NCBI GenBank assembly: GCA_014380155.1
Contig: JACMKJ010000479.1
Span: 1 to 23,203, forward strand
Direction of reading: 5' to 3'
DNA from: Rhizobacter sp.
GTDB lineage: Bacteria > Pseudomonadota > Gammaproteobacteria > Burkholderiales > Burkholderiaceae_C
Length of the DNA: 23,203 nucleotides
A program made the position numbers and the translations under genes. The notes beneath the pieces were generated by a model, which worked only from the letters and a program-made list of their open reading frames with translations, did no database searches and was not told the DNA's origin. This document shows positions 5,648-13,947 of this stretch, in pieces (position 1 is the first letter of the stretch; every line of letters starts with the position of its first letter).

Positions 5648-7984
5648 ATGTATTCGAATAAATTGTTGAGCTGCCTGATGTCTTGCGTGGCGATGCTGGC
5701 GTTGGCATCGTGCGGCGGCGGTGGTGGCGACAGCGGCACCCCGATCCCACCGCCACCCAACAGCCAGCCGCCGGTGGCGGTGATCACCGCGCCTGTGGCA
5801 GGCACCACCTTTCAGGCCGGAGACACCGTCAACTTCGCTGGCAGCGCGACCGACCCGGAAGACGGTGTGCTGGCGGCCAGCCAGTTGACGTGGTGGGCCG
5901 AGTTGCACCACGACGCACACAGCCACCCGTTCATGTCCGAGCGACCGGGCGCATCGGGCCAGGTCGCGATCCCGACCCGGGGCGAGACGGCGGCCAACAT
6001 CTTCTACCGCTTCCACTTGCGCGCGCGTGACAGCGCGGGCGTCACCCACGTGGTCACGCGCGACATCCAGCCACAGACGTCGCAGGTCACCGTCACCACC
6101 GTGCCAGCCGGCTTGGCGCTCACGCTCGATGGCCAGCCGATCACCGGCCCGAATTCGTTCACCGGCGTGGTCGGTATCGAGCGCGACCTGGTGGCGCCTG
6201 CGGCGCAAAACTTCGGCGGCCGCCGCTACCAGTTTGCGAGCTGGAGTGATGGTGGTGCGGCCACGCACACCATTGCCACGCCGGTGGCCAACACCACCTA
6301 CACCGCGACCTTTACCGACATCGGCCCGGCGACCAATGAGCCGCCGGCGGTGACCATCACCGCCCCAGCCAACAACAGCAGCGCGACCGTCGGCGTAGCC
6401 ATCGCACTGGCCGCCACGGCCACCGACAACGACGGCTCGGTGGCCAGCGTTGCGTTCTTCGAGAACGGTGTGCAGATCGGCGCCACCGACACCTCGGCGC
6501 CCTACGGCGTGAGCTGGACGCCGTCGGCCACCGGCGCACGCTCCCTCACGGCGCGCGCGACCGACAACCTCGGCGACACCACCAACAGCGCAACGGTCAC
6601 CGTGACGGTCAACCCCGCCGGTGCCGACTCTCAGGCACCCGTTGCCACCATGACGTCGCCCACGAACCTGGCCGACAACCTCACCGGCACGCTGACCCTC
6701 AGCGCCACCGCCACCGACAACGTCGGTGTGACCAGCATGGAAATCCAGCTCGATGGCGTGCAGATCGGGGCCACCGGCGGCAGCTCGCCGCACAGCGTGC
6801 AGGTGAACTCGAACGACTACGCCTCGGGCCAGCACATCGTGCGTGCCCGGGCGCGTGATGCGGCGGGTAACGTCTCGTCGTGGGCCACGTCGATCGTGCG
6901 ATTTGGCGGCAGCCGCAGCCAGCCGGCCGGCATCACGCGTGTCGAAGATTGGGCCGCCGGGTTCTTCAGTGCGACCGCCTTTGCGCAGACGCCCGATGGC
7001 CGCATGTTCGTCGCCCAGCAGGGCGGGCAACTGCGTGTGGTGACAGCGGCCGGGTCGGTGCTGGCCACGCCCTTCATCACGCTGACGGTCAACGACGAGG
7101 GCGAGCGCGGCCTGCTCGGTGTGGCGCTGCACCCCAACTTCGCCACCAACCGCTACGTCTACTTGTATTACACGACGCCTGAGGTCAACGCCCCGCCAGC
7201 GAATGGAACGCACAACCGCATCAGCCGCTTCACAGCCAATGCATCCAACCCGAACATCGTCTCGGTGGGCAGCGAGTTGCGCATTGCCGACCTGCCGGCG
7301 CTGTCGAGCGCGAGCAACCACAACGGTGGCGCCTTGCACTTCGGCAACGACGGCAAGCTCTATGTGGCCGTGGGCGACAACAACGACAGCTCGAAGGCGC
7401 CCGACCTGAACGACCCCTTCGGCAAGATGCTGCGCTTCAACGACGACGGCAGCATCCCGAGCGACAACCCCTTCTGCACCACGGCGGGCACCTTGCGCTG
7501 CGCCATCTGGGCACGTGGCCTGCGCAACCCATTCACCTTCGCCGTGCGCCCGAGCGACGGGCGCATCCACATCAACGACGTCGGTGGGAACGAGTGGGAA
7601 GAGATCAACCTCGGCGTGCCCGGTGCCAACTACGGCTGGCCGGCCACCGAAGGGCCGACCAATGCGGCGGGCGTGACCGGGCCGCTGTATGCCTACGACC
7701 ACGACGACTCGCCCGCCTCGGGCGGCGGCGGTTTCTTCGACGGTTGCGCCATCACCGGCGGCGCCTTCTACCCCGCCAGCGGGCCGTTCCCCGCGGCCTA
7801 CCGCGGCAGCTACTTCTTCACCGACTTCTGCACCCCGGTGATCGGGCGCGTCGACCTGGCCAACGGCAATGCGGCCTATGCCTTTGGCCTCGCTCCCAGC
7901 TGGCCGGTGGGCATGTTGACGGGGCTGGACGGCGCCTTGTACGTGCTCACGCAAGCTGGCATCACCCGCTTCAGCGCACCCTGA
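5648..7984 (+). CDS. Lipoprotein with Ig-like domains and a PQQ-type glucose/sorbosone dehydrogenase domain (copy 1)
   Basis: This is a 778-residue secreted lipoprotein. I chose the ATG at 5648 over the in-frame ATG at 5603 because it gives a clean signal peptide with lipobox LASC (Cys22), followed by a glycine linker, and has GGAG six bases upstream. Domains in order: a PKD-like module (about 41-155) containing TWWAELHHDAHSHPF; a second beta module ending FASWSDGGAATH (about 155-225); two bacterial Ig-like domains (about 229-324 and 327-424); and a glucose/sorbosone dehydrogenase beta-propeller (about 425-778). The propeller has GERGLLGVALHPNF, NHNGGALHFGNDGKLY (His558, matching the catalytic base of soluble glucose dehydrogenase) and ARGLRNPF (Arg626, the PQQ-contact arginine). 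It probably oxidises an extracellular sugar or aldose using PQQ. The true substrate is unknown. It is paralogous to the gene at 10164. Confidence 0.88.
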   Translation: MYSNKLLSCLMSCVAMLALASCGGGGGDSGTPIPPPPNSQPPVAVITAPVAGTTFQAGDTVNFAGSATDPEDGVLAASQLTWWAELHHDAHSHPFMSERPGASGQVAIPTRGETAANIFYRFHLRARDSAGVTHVVTRDIQPQTSQVTVTTVPAGLALTLDGQPITGPNSFTGVVGIERDLVAPAAQNFGGRRYQFASWSDGGAATHTIATPVANTTYTATFTDIGPATNEPPAVTITAPANNSSATVGVAIALAATATDNDGSVASVAFFENGVQIGATDTSAPYGVSWTPSATGARSLTARATDNLGDTTNSATVTVTVNPAGADSQAPVATMTSPTNLADNLTGTLTLSATATDNVGVTSMEIQLDGVQIGATGGSSPHSVQVNSNDYASGQHIVRARARDAAGNVSSWATSIVRFGGSRSQPAGITRVEDWAAGFFSATAFAQTPDGRMFVAQQGGQLRVVTAAGSVLATPFITLTVNDEGERGLLGVALHPNFATNRYVYLYYTTPEVNAPPANGTHNRISRFTANASNPNIVSVGSELRIADLPALSSASNHNGGALHFGNDGKLYVAVGDNNDSSKAPDLNDPFGKMLRFNDDGSIPSDNPFCTTAGTLRCAIWARGLRNPFTFAVRPSDGRIHINDVGGNEWEEINLGVPGANYGWPATEGPTNAAGVTGPLYAYDHDDSPASGGGGFFDGCAITGGAFYPASGPFPAAYRGSYFFTDFCTPVIGRVDLANGNAAYAFGLAPSWPVGMLTGLDGALYVLTQAGITRFSAP
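5785..7984 (+). repeat. Long direct repeat, copy 1 (paired with 10708-12899)
   Basis: The dehydrogenase lipoprotein genes are near-colinear over about 2.2 kb. Several tracts are exactly identical at the nucleotide level, for example 6117-6152 with 11053-11088 (36 nt) and 6224-6270 with 11160-11206 (47 nt). The copies are in direct orientation and flank the peptidase gene, so recombination between them would delete it. Confidence 0.85.
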
Positions 7985-8038
7985 TACCGAGGCCCTGAGC
8001 TCCGCGATACTCCTGCCGTCATCAGCAGGGGGCAGGAA

Positions 8039-10036
8039 ATGGGGTACCGCACAACATGGCAAGGCGCGCTCTGCGCCTTGGTTCTGGCATGGCCCGCGTG
8101 GGCGCAAGAGCCGGCCAGGCAGCCGATCGATCACTTCGCGAGTCTGCCGCTGCTGGAGGGGGCGAGCTTGTCGCCCGACGGCCGGCAGGTGGCCGCGCTG
8201 ATGAACCTGCAAGGCCAGACCTTTCTGATCACGCAGCCCTCGGCAGGTGGTAAGCCGCGTGGCATCTTGTCCACCGACAACCGGGAGTTCTATTTCAACT
8301 GGGCTAAGTGGGTGAACAACGAGCGCCTGCTGGTGAGCCTGCGTTTTGCGTCGCAGCGCGGCTTTGTCGGTACGGTCGAGACACGCCTGCTGTCGATCAA
8401 GGCCGGCGGCGGCGAGGTGGTCAGCCTGGTGCGCAACCCCCTCACGTCGGGCGGCATGACTTCGCAACAGATTCAAGACCGTGTCATCGACTGGTTGCCG
8501 CAAGACGGCCAGCACGTGCTGCTGCAGCTGCCCGAGCCGGGCAGCGTCTTGCCCGGGGTGCACAAGGTGAACGTCAACACCGGAAAGCGCAGCCTGGTGA
8601 AAGCACCCGAGCGCGACGTCTACCAATGGGTGACCGATGCACAACACCGCGTGCGTGTGGCGCTGCGTGACGACGACGGCAAGATCGAGATCCGCGCTTG
8701 CGACCCGGATGGCCAGAACTGGCGCACCCTGTGGGCCTTCAGCGAGATGAAGGATCGAGTCTGGCCCCTCGGCTTCGGGCTCGATCCGCAAGAGCTGTAT
8801 GTGCGTGCGTATCACGAGGGGCGCATGGCGGTGTTCACCGTTCGGCTCGACGACGCAGCCCTGCCCAAACGGCTTCGACTGGCCAACCCGCGCAACGATG
8901 TGAGCGGGCAACTGCTGCGCTCGCCGTTGAGCGGCGAGGTGCTGGGCTTGCGCAGCAGCAGCGACGACCAGGAAAGCGGTGACGGCGAAGCCCGCTCCGA
9001 GCTGTGGGACGACGCCTGGCGCGCCCAGGCAAAGGCCATCGATCTGGGCCTGCCGCAGCGCGAGAACCTGCTGCTCGACATGAGCCGCGACGAGCAGCAA
9101 TACCTCGTCTACTCCAGTGGCAATGGCGTGCCCGGCGAGTACTACCTGGGTGACCGCCGCAGTGGCGAGCTGGCGCTGCTGGGCGCGACCTACCCCAAGC
9201 TCGAGCCCGCACGGCTGGCGGGCAAACAGGTGGTGAGCATCAAGGCCCGCGACGGCCTGGCGCTGAACGCCTACCTCACCTTGCCGGCGGGGCGCCGCCT
9301 GGGCGATTCGGGTGTGCCCTTGCCCATGGTGCTGTTGCCACACGGCGGGCCGCACAGCCGCGACGATGCCGGCTTCGACCCCTGGACGGAGTTCCTCGCC
9401 GACCGTGGCTACCTGGTGCTGCAGGTCAACTTCCGCGGCTCAGACGGTTACGGGTACGAGTTCAAGTCGGCCGGTCTCAAGCGCTGGGGCCTGGAGATGC
9501 AAGACGACCTGAGCGACGCAGTGGTGTGGGCCACCGGGCAGCGCCTGGCCGACCCGGCGCGTGTGTGCATCGTGGGTGCCAGCTATGGGGGTTATGCCGC
9601 CTTGATGGGGGCCGTGAAAACGCCCGAGCTGTACCGCTGCGCGGTCAGTTTTGCCGGTGTCTCCGACCTGCCCGATCTCATTGCCCACGAGAGCGATTAC
9701 ATCGGCGGGCGCGCAGCCGCCGAACGCATGATCGGGCGGGCGTGGGGCGACCGTGAGCGCCTGCGGGCCACCTCACCCGCGTTGCAGGCCGAGCGCATCG
9801 GTGTGCCGGTGTTGCTGGTGCACGGCACCGCCGACCGTGTGGTGCCGGTGGATCAGAGCGAAGGCATGGCCAAGGCGCTCAAGCGTGCTGGCAAGGCCTA
9901 CCGCTACATCGAACAAGAAGGCGGCGACCATCACCTCAGCCGCTACGCGCACCGGCTCGAGTTTTTCAGCGCGCTGGAGGTGTTTTTGGCGGAGCACTTG
10001 AAGCCGCTCAAGTCGGTGGCGACCGCCACCCCGTAA
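8039..10036 (+). CDS. Secreted S9 family prolyl-oligopeptidase-type serine peptidase
   Basis: This is a 665-residue exported peptidase. Residues 1-22 form a Sec signal peptide ending AWA before QEPARQ. Residues 30-380 form the degenerate beta-propeller that gates the active site (SLSPDGRQVAAL is one blade motif). An alpha/beta-hydrolase domain follows from about residue 400. It opens with PMVLLPHGGPHSRD and VNFRGSDGYG, and the nucleophile sits in GASYGGYA (Ser515). The acid lies in HGTADRVVP (Asp599) and the histidine in EGGDHHLSR (His631), so the triad is complete. This is the acylaminoacyl/dipeptidyl-peptidase branch of S9, likely cleaving short peptides in the periplasm. It lies 54 bp after the first dehydrogenase lipoprotein and before its paralogue, in the same direction, preceded by a purine-rich ribosome-binding site. 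A functional link to the dehydrogenases is only suggested by position. Confidence 0.92.
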   Translation: MGYRTTWQGALCALVLAWPAWAQEPARQPIDHFASLPLLEGASLSPDGRQVAALMNLQGQTFLITQPSAGGKPRGILSTDNREFYFNWAKWVNNERLLVSLRFASQRGFVGTVETRLLSIKAGGGEVVSLVRNPLTSGGMTSQQIQDRVIDWLPQDGQHVLLQLPEPGSVLPGVHKVNVNTGKRSLVKAPERDVYQWVTDAQHRVRVALRDDDGKIEIRACDPDGQNWRTLWAFSEMKDRVWPLGFGLDPQELYVRAYHEGRMAVFTVRLDDAALPKRLRLANPRNDVSGQLLRSPLSGEVLGLRSSSDDQESGDGEARSELWDDAWRAQAKAIDLGLPQRENLLLDMSRDEQQYLVYSSGNGVPGEYYLGDRRSGELALLGATYPKLEPARLAGKQVVSIKARDGLALNAYLTLPAGRRLGDSGVPLPMVLLPHGGPHSRDDAGFDPWTEFLADRGYLVLQVNFRGSDGYGYEFKSAGLKRWGLEMQDDLSDAVVWATGQRLADPARVCIVGASYGGYAALMGAVKTPELYRCAVSFAGVSDLPDLIAHESDYIGGRAAAERMIGRAWGDRERLRATSPALQAERIGVPVLLVHGTADRVVPVDQSEGMAKALKRAGKAYRYIEQEGGDHHLSRYAHRLEFFSALEVFLAEHLKPLKSVATATP

Positions 10037-10163
10037 GGCGGAAAGTCCTACGGTGTTTCGCGGCACCTTCCGATGATCGGGTGGTGGGCTGACTTCTACA
10101 TTGGATTGAATCAGCGCAGGTACGGCAGTCGGCGGCGCTCGACCCCGATGGAGCGTTGCAGCC

Positions 10164-12899
10164 ATGACACCCTTACCTGTGCGCGCGATCCGCGCGTTAG
10201 CCTCTCTGTGCGTCAGTCTTGCCTTGGTGGCTTGCGGCGGCGGCGGTGGCGATGATGTTTCGTCCAACGACGACCAGCGCGAATCAACGCAGGCGGTGAC
10301 CTGGACCCGAGTCGCCGGCGAAGGCCAGACCTTTACCCTTGTCGGGAGCCGAATCGTCCGCTATGGCGAGGGCACACGCTGGCTGCAAAGAACACTCTCG
10401 GGCACGGTCGCCTGCACCAACGCCACCTTTGGGTCCGACCCGGCATACGGCGTGGCCAAGTCGTGCCAGGTGCAGAGCACCACCCCCGACCCCGAGCCGC
10501 CACCGGCAACGCAGTGGACCCGGATCGCCACGGAATGGCAGTCTTTCACTGTCACCGGCACCCGGGTCGTGCGTTATGGCGCTGGCACCCGCTGGCTGCA
10601 ACGCTCGGTCACCGGCACCGGCTCTTGCACCAACTCATTCTTCGGCGGCGATCCGGCGTATGGCGTGGCCAAGGCGTGCGAGGTGCAGACCAGCTCGAAC
10701 CAGGTACCCGTGGCCACGATCAGTGGCCCCATCGCCGGTGCGACCTTCCGCGCCGGCGACACCATCACCTTCTCGGGCAGTGGCACCGACGTCGAAGACG
10801 GCGCACTGCCTGCGAGCCGGCTGACCTGGTGGGCCGAACTGCACCACGACGTCCACAGCCACCCGTTCCAGCCACAGACCGTGGGCGCCACCGGCACGGT
10901 GACGATTCCGACACAGGGCGAGACCGCCTCCAACATCTTCTACCGCTTCCACCTGCGTGCGACCGACAGCGCGGGTGCCACCCACGAGGTCACACGCGAC
11001 ATTCAGCCGCAGACGGCGCAGGTCACCGTGACCACCGCTCCGCTCGGCCTGTCGCTCACGCTCGATGGCCAGCCGATCACCGGCCCGACCGCGTTCACCG
11101 GCGTGGTGGGCATCGAGCGCGCGCTGATGGCGCCGGCGACGCAGAACCTGAACGGCAGGCGCTACCAGTTTGCGAGCTGGAGTGATGGTGGTGCGGCCAC
11201 GCACACGATCTCGACACCGGTCGCCAACACCACCTACACCGCGAACTACACCGACATCGGGCCGGTGACCAATGCCCCGCCGACGGTGGCCATCACCACC
11301 CCGGCCAACAACAGCGCCGCCACCAGTGGCGTGGCCGTCGCGCTGGCGGCAACGGCCGGCGACAGTGACGGCAGCGTGGCCAGCGTCGCGTTCTTCGAGA
11401 ACGGCGTGCAGATCGGCGCCACCGACACCTCGTCACCGTACGGCGTGAGCTGGACGCCGTCGGCCACGGGCACACGCTCGCTGACGGCCCGCGCCACCGA
11501 CAACCTGGGTGCGGTCACGCTGAGTGGCGCGGTCAGCGTGACGGTCAACACCTCGGGCGGTGACACACAGGCGCCCGTGGCCACGCTGACGTCACCGGCC
11601 AACCTGGCCAGCGGCCTCGCCGGCACGCTGACGCTCAGCGCCGGCGCGACCGACAACATCGGCGTGACTGGCGTCGACTTCCAGGTCGACGGCGTGCAGA
11701 TCGGCAGTACCGACACCAGCGCGCCTTACAGCGTGACGGCGGATTCCAATCTCTACGCGTCGGGGCAACACGTGATTCGCGCCCGTGCGCGAGACGCGGC
11801 TGGCAACCTGTCTGCCTGGGCGGCCGCGACCGTTCAGTTCGGCGGCAGCCGCAACCAGCCGGCGGGCATCACCCTCACCGACCAATGGGTCTCCGGGTTT
11901 TCTGCCGCCACCGCCTTTGCGCAGGCACCCGACGGGCGCATGTTCGTCACCCAGCAAGGGGGGCAACTGCGTGTCGTCAGCGCCGGAGCGCTGCTGAGCG
12001 CACCCTTCATCACGCTCACGGTCGACTCAGTGGGCGAGCGGGGCTTGCTCGGCGTGGCGCTGCACCCCAACTTCGCCAGCAACCGCTTTGTCTACCTTTA
12101 CTACACGACCCCGGAGGGCGGCACGCACAACCGCATCAGCCGCTTCACCGCCAACGCGTCCAACCCGAACGTCGTGTCAGCGGGCAGCGAGCTGCGTATC
12201 GCCGACCTGCCCACTCTGTCGAGCGCCACCAACCACAACGGTGGTGCCTTGCACTTCGGAAACGACGGCAAGCTCTACGTGGCGGTGGGCGACAACGCCA
12301 ACAGCGCGAACGCGCCTGACCTGAACATCCCATTCGGCAAGATGCTGCGCTTCAACGACGACGGCAGCATCCCGAGCGACAACCCGTTCTGCACCACGAC
12401 GGGCACGCTGCGCTGCGCGATCTGGGCACGCGGTCTGCGCAACCCGTTCACCTTTGCAGTGCGCCGAAGCGATGGGCGCATGCACATCAACGACGTGGGT
12501 GCGGGCTCGTGGGAAGAGATCAACCTCGGCGTGCCGGGTGCCAACTACGGCTGGCCGGCCACCGAAGGGCCGACCAACGCCGCGGGTGTGACGGCGCCGC
12601 TGTTTGCGTACGACCACACTGCGGCGGCCACCGGCCCGGCCGGCTTCTTCAATGGCTGCGCCATCACCGGTGGTGCGTTCTACCCGGCCGACAGCGGCCC
12701 GTTCCCCGTGGCCTACCGAGGCAGCTATTTCTTCACCGACTTCTGCACCCCGTTCATTGGCCGCGTCGACATGGCCAATGGCAATACGGCCTACACGTTT
12801 GGCCGTGTCGCGGGCCAGGCGGTGGGCATGCTGACAGGGCTCGACGGCGCCTTGTACGTGCTCGCGCAAAGCCGCATCACCCGCTTCAGCGCACCGTGA
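10164..12899 (+). CDS. Lipoprotein with tandem two-cysteine repeats, Ig-like domains and a PQQ-type glucose/sorbosone dehydrogenase domain (copy 2)
   Basis: This is a 911-residue paralogue of the gene at 5648. The lipobox is LVAC (Cys24), followed by a glycine linker. Residues 46-104 and 117-175 are two copies of a small module absent from copy 1. From residue 181 the order matches copy 1: a PKD-like module with TWWAELHHDVHSHPF (His227, 228, 231, 233), a beta module ending FASWSDGGAATH, two Ig-like domains (about 370-464 and 467-560), and the dehydrogenase propeller to the C-terminus. The catalytic His691 (NHNGG) and PQQ-contact Arg759 (GLRNPF) are kept. Relative to copy 1, the loop after LYYTTPE is four residues shorter. 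The gene ends six bases before the convergent cysB stop, with no terminator hairpin between them. Extracellular PQQ-dependent sugar oxidation is inferred from the family. Confidence 0.88.
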   Translation: MTPLPVRAIRALASLCVSLALVACGGGGGDDVSSNDDQRESTQAVTWTRVAGEGQTFTLVGSRIVRYGEGTRWLQRTLSGTVACTNATFGSDPAYGVAKSCQVQSTTPDPEPPPATQWTRIATEWQSFTVTGTRVVRYGAGTRWLQRSVTGTGSCTNSFFGGDPAYGVAKACEVQTSSNQVPVATISGPIAGATFRAGDTITFSGSGTDVEDGALPASRLTWWAELHHDVHSHPFQPQTVGATGTVTIPTQGETASNIFYRFHLRATDSAGATHEVTRDIQPQTAQVTVTTAPLGLSLTLDGQPITGPTAFTGVVGIERALMAPATQNLNGRRYQFASWSDGGAATHTISTPVANTTYTANYTDIGPVTNAPPTVAITTPANNSAATSGVAVALAATAGDSDGSVASVAFFENGVQIGATDTSSPYGVSWTPSATGTRSLTARATDNLGAVTLSGAVSVTVNTSGGDTQAPVATLTSPANLASGLAGTLTLSAGATDNIGVTGVDFQVDGVQIGSTDTSAPYSVTADSNLYASGQHVIRARARDAAGNLSAWAAATVQFGGSRNQPAGITLTDQWVSGFSAATAFAQAPDGRMFVTQQGGQLRVVSAGALLSAPFITLTVDSVGERGLLGVALHPNFASNRFVYLYYTTPEGGTHNRISRFTANASNPNVVSAGSELRIADLPTLSSATNHNGGALHFGNDGKLYVAVGDNANSANAPDLNIPFGKMLRFNDDGSIPSDNPFCTTTGTLRCAIWARGLRNPFTFAVRRSDGRMHINDVGAGSWEEINLGVPGANYGWPATEGPTNAAGVTAPLFAYDHTAAATGPAGFFNGCAITGGAFYPADSGPFPVAYRGSYFFTDFCTPFIGRVDMANGNTAYTFGRVAGQAVGMLTGLDGALYVLAQSRITRFSAP
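10299..10688 (+). repeat. Tandem 71-codon repeats encoding a WTR...VRYG...CTN module
   Basis: Two units (residues 46-104 and 117-175 of the lipoprotein) align without gaps at a 71-residue period. Shared positions include WTR, QSF/QTF, VRYG, GTRWLQR, SGT/TGT, CTN, FG/FF, DPAYGVAK and a closing cysteine. Each unit thus has two cysteines (84/101 and 155/172) likely to form a disulfide. The linker is TTPDPEPPPA, a proline-rich spacer. I recall similar modules at the ends of secreted carbohydrate-active proteins, but I cannot name a family. A carbohydrate- or surface-binding role is only a guess. Confidence 0.8.
10708..12899 (+). repeat. Long direct repeat, copy 2 (paired with 5785-7984)
   Basis: This is the second copy of the 2.2-kb dehydrogenase coding repeat. 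It begins after the tandem two-cysteine modules, which the first copy lacks. The reading frame is in phase with the first copy apart from a four-codon length difference near 12113. Synonymous differences are common outside the identical tracts, so the duplication itself is not very recent. Confidence 0.85.
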
Positions 12900-12905
12900 A
12901 GCGCT

Positions 12906-13841
12906 CTAGGCTTCGACCGTTTCACCCCTCATCGCGCTCTCGACCACCGGGCGCGTGAGGGTGGGTGCAAATGCCTCGATGAAGGCGTAGACGTAGCCGC
13001 GCAGCCAGGCGCCCCGGCGGATCGCCAGGCGCGTGAGGTTGACCTCGAACAGTGTGCGTGCATCGAGCGCGCGCAGGGTGCGGTCGCGCTCGGGGTCGAA
13101 GGCGATCGAGGCCACGATGCCCACGCCCATGCCGAGCTCGACATAGGTCTTGATCACGTCGGCGTCCATCGCGCTCAACACCACGTCGGGCTCCAACCCG
13201 GCCTGCGCAAAGGCCTCGTCGATGTGGGTGCGCCCGGTGTAGCCGGCGTTGTAGGTGATGACGGGGTGGCGGGCCAGCCGTTCCAGCGTGAGCGGCTCGC
13301 CGTCGAGCAGCTCGTGCCCGGGCGGCACGATCACGCTGTGCGTCCAGCGATAGCAGGGCAGCGCGACGAGCTGTTCGTATTGCGCCAAGCCTTCGGTGGC
13401 CACGCCGATGTCGGCCTCGCCGCTCAGCAGCATCTGCGCCACCTGACTCGGCGAGCCCTGGTGCAGGTTGAGCGTGACCTGCGGGTAGAGCTGGCGGAAG
13501 TCGCGCACCACCTGCGGCAGCGCGTAACGCGCCTGGGTGTGCGTGGCGGCGATCGACAGGCGGCCGCGCGTCTGGGCGCTGAACTCCTCGCCGGCGCGCT
13601 TCAGGTTTTCAGCGTCATGCAACAAACGCTCGACGATGGGCAGCACCGCCTCGCCGGGCGGCGTGAGGCCGGTCAGGCGTTTGCCTGAGCGGACGAAGAT
13701 CTCGACCCCGAGCTCTTCTTCAAGCTCGCGGATCTGGCGGCTGATGCCGGGCTGCGAGGTGTGCAACACACCCGCCACCTCGGTGAGGTTGAAGCCGCAA
13801 CGCAAGGCTTCGCGCACGGAGCGCAGTTGCTGGAAGTTCAT
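12906..13841 (-). CDS. cysB: LysR-type regulator of sulfur assimilation, CysB
   Basis: This 311-residue transcription factor activates sulfate uptake and cysteine biosynthesis genes when sulfur is limiting. The N-terminal winged helix-turn-helix runs over residues 1-60, with the recognition helix around TSQPGISRQIRELEEELG (28-45). The rest is the LysR effector-binding domain. The residues that contact sulfate or acetylserine in the Klebsiella CysB structure are all present at the same numbers: Thr100, Thr102, Gln103 (ATHTQARYALP), Thr149, Glu150, Trp166 and Thr202. The frame is open upstream to 14483, but the ATG at 13841 gives the exact family N-terminus (MNFQQLRSVREA). It is convergent with the dehydrogenase gene and divergent from yajC. 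Its upstream region carries the same promoter layout as the sbp and cysP-like genes, suggesting autoregulation. The related regulator Cbl is the alternative. Confidence 0.93.
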   Translation of the reverse strand: MNFQQLRSVREALRCGFNLTEVAGVLHTSQPGISRQIRELEEELGVEIFVRSGKRLTGLTPPGEAVLPIVERLLHDAENLKRAGEEFSAQTRGRLSIAATHTQARYALPQVVRDFRQLYPQVTLNLHQGSPSQVAQMLLSGEADIGVATEGLAQYEQLVALPCYRWTHSVIVPPGHELLDGEPLTLERLARHPVITYNAGYTGRTHIDEAFAQAGLEPDVVLSAMDADVIKTYVELGMGVGIVASIAFDPERDRTLRALDARTLFEVNLTRLAIRRGAWLRGYVYAFIEAFAPTLTRPVVESAMRGETVEA

Positions 13842-13891
13842 GGGCTGGGGGTCATGCCGCTGGTGTCGCAGCCAGGTAACGGAGTTGACGA

Positions 13892-13947
13892 AGTATCGGG
13901 AGCCTGCGCTAGTTGAGGAACAACTTAAAACTGTTTTCCTTATTCGA
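13892..13947 (-). promoter_or_regulatory. Candidate CysB-type promoter of cysB
   Basis: Read on the minus strand, TCGAATAAGGA (13947-13937) matches 9 of 11 positions of the box before the cysP-like gene. TTGTT (13923-13919) and CGATACT (13898-13892, hexamer GATACT) follow in exactly the same register as in the sbp and cysP-like upstream regions. The -35 position reads TTCCTC. The predicted transcript start is near 13885, with a leader of about 44 nt. That cysB shares the layout implies autoregulation, but this is inference. Confidence 0.45.
13911..13925. promoter_or_regulatory. Inverted repeat AGTTG-N5-CAACT over the cysB -35 region
   Basis: Perfect 5-bp arms are separated by AGGAA. The element overlaps the predicted -35 of cysB (13915-13920). 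A LysR-type protein bound here would block RNA polymerase, so it could be the repressing half of an autoregulatory operator. Confidence 0.35.

Noticed and set aside
5561..9355. A 1264-codon open frame on the minus strand antisense to the first dehydrogenase and the peptidase
   Set aside because: It is opposite two genes with clear domains and complete catalytic residues. Its translation is a low-information Ala/Arg/Gly/His/Val-rich sequence without recognisable domains. Long antisense frames are expected at this G+C content.
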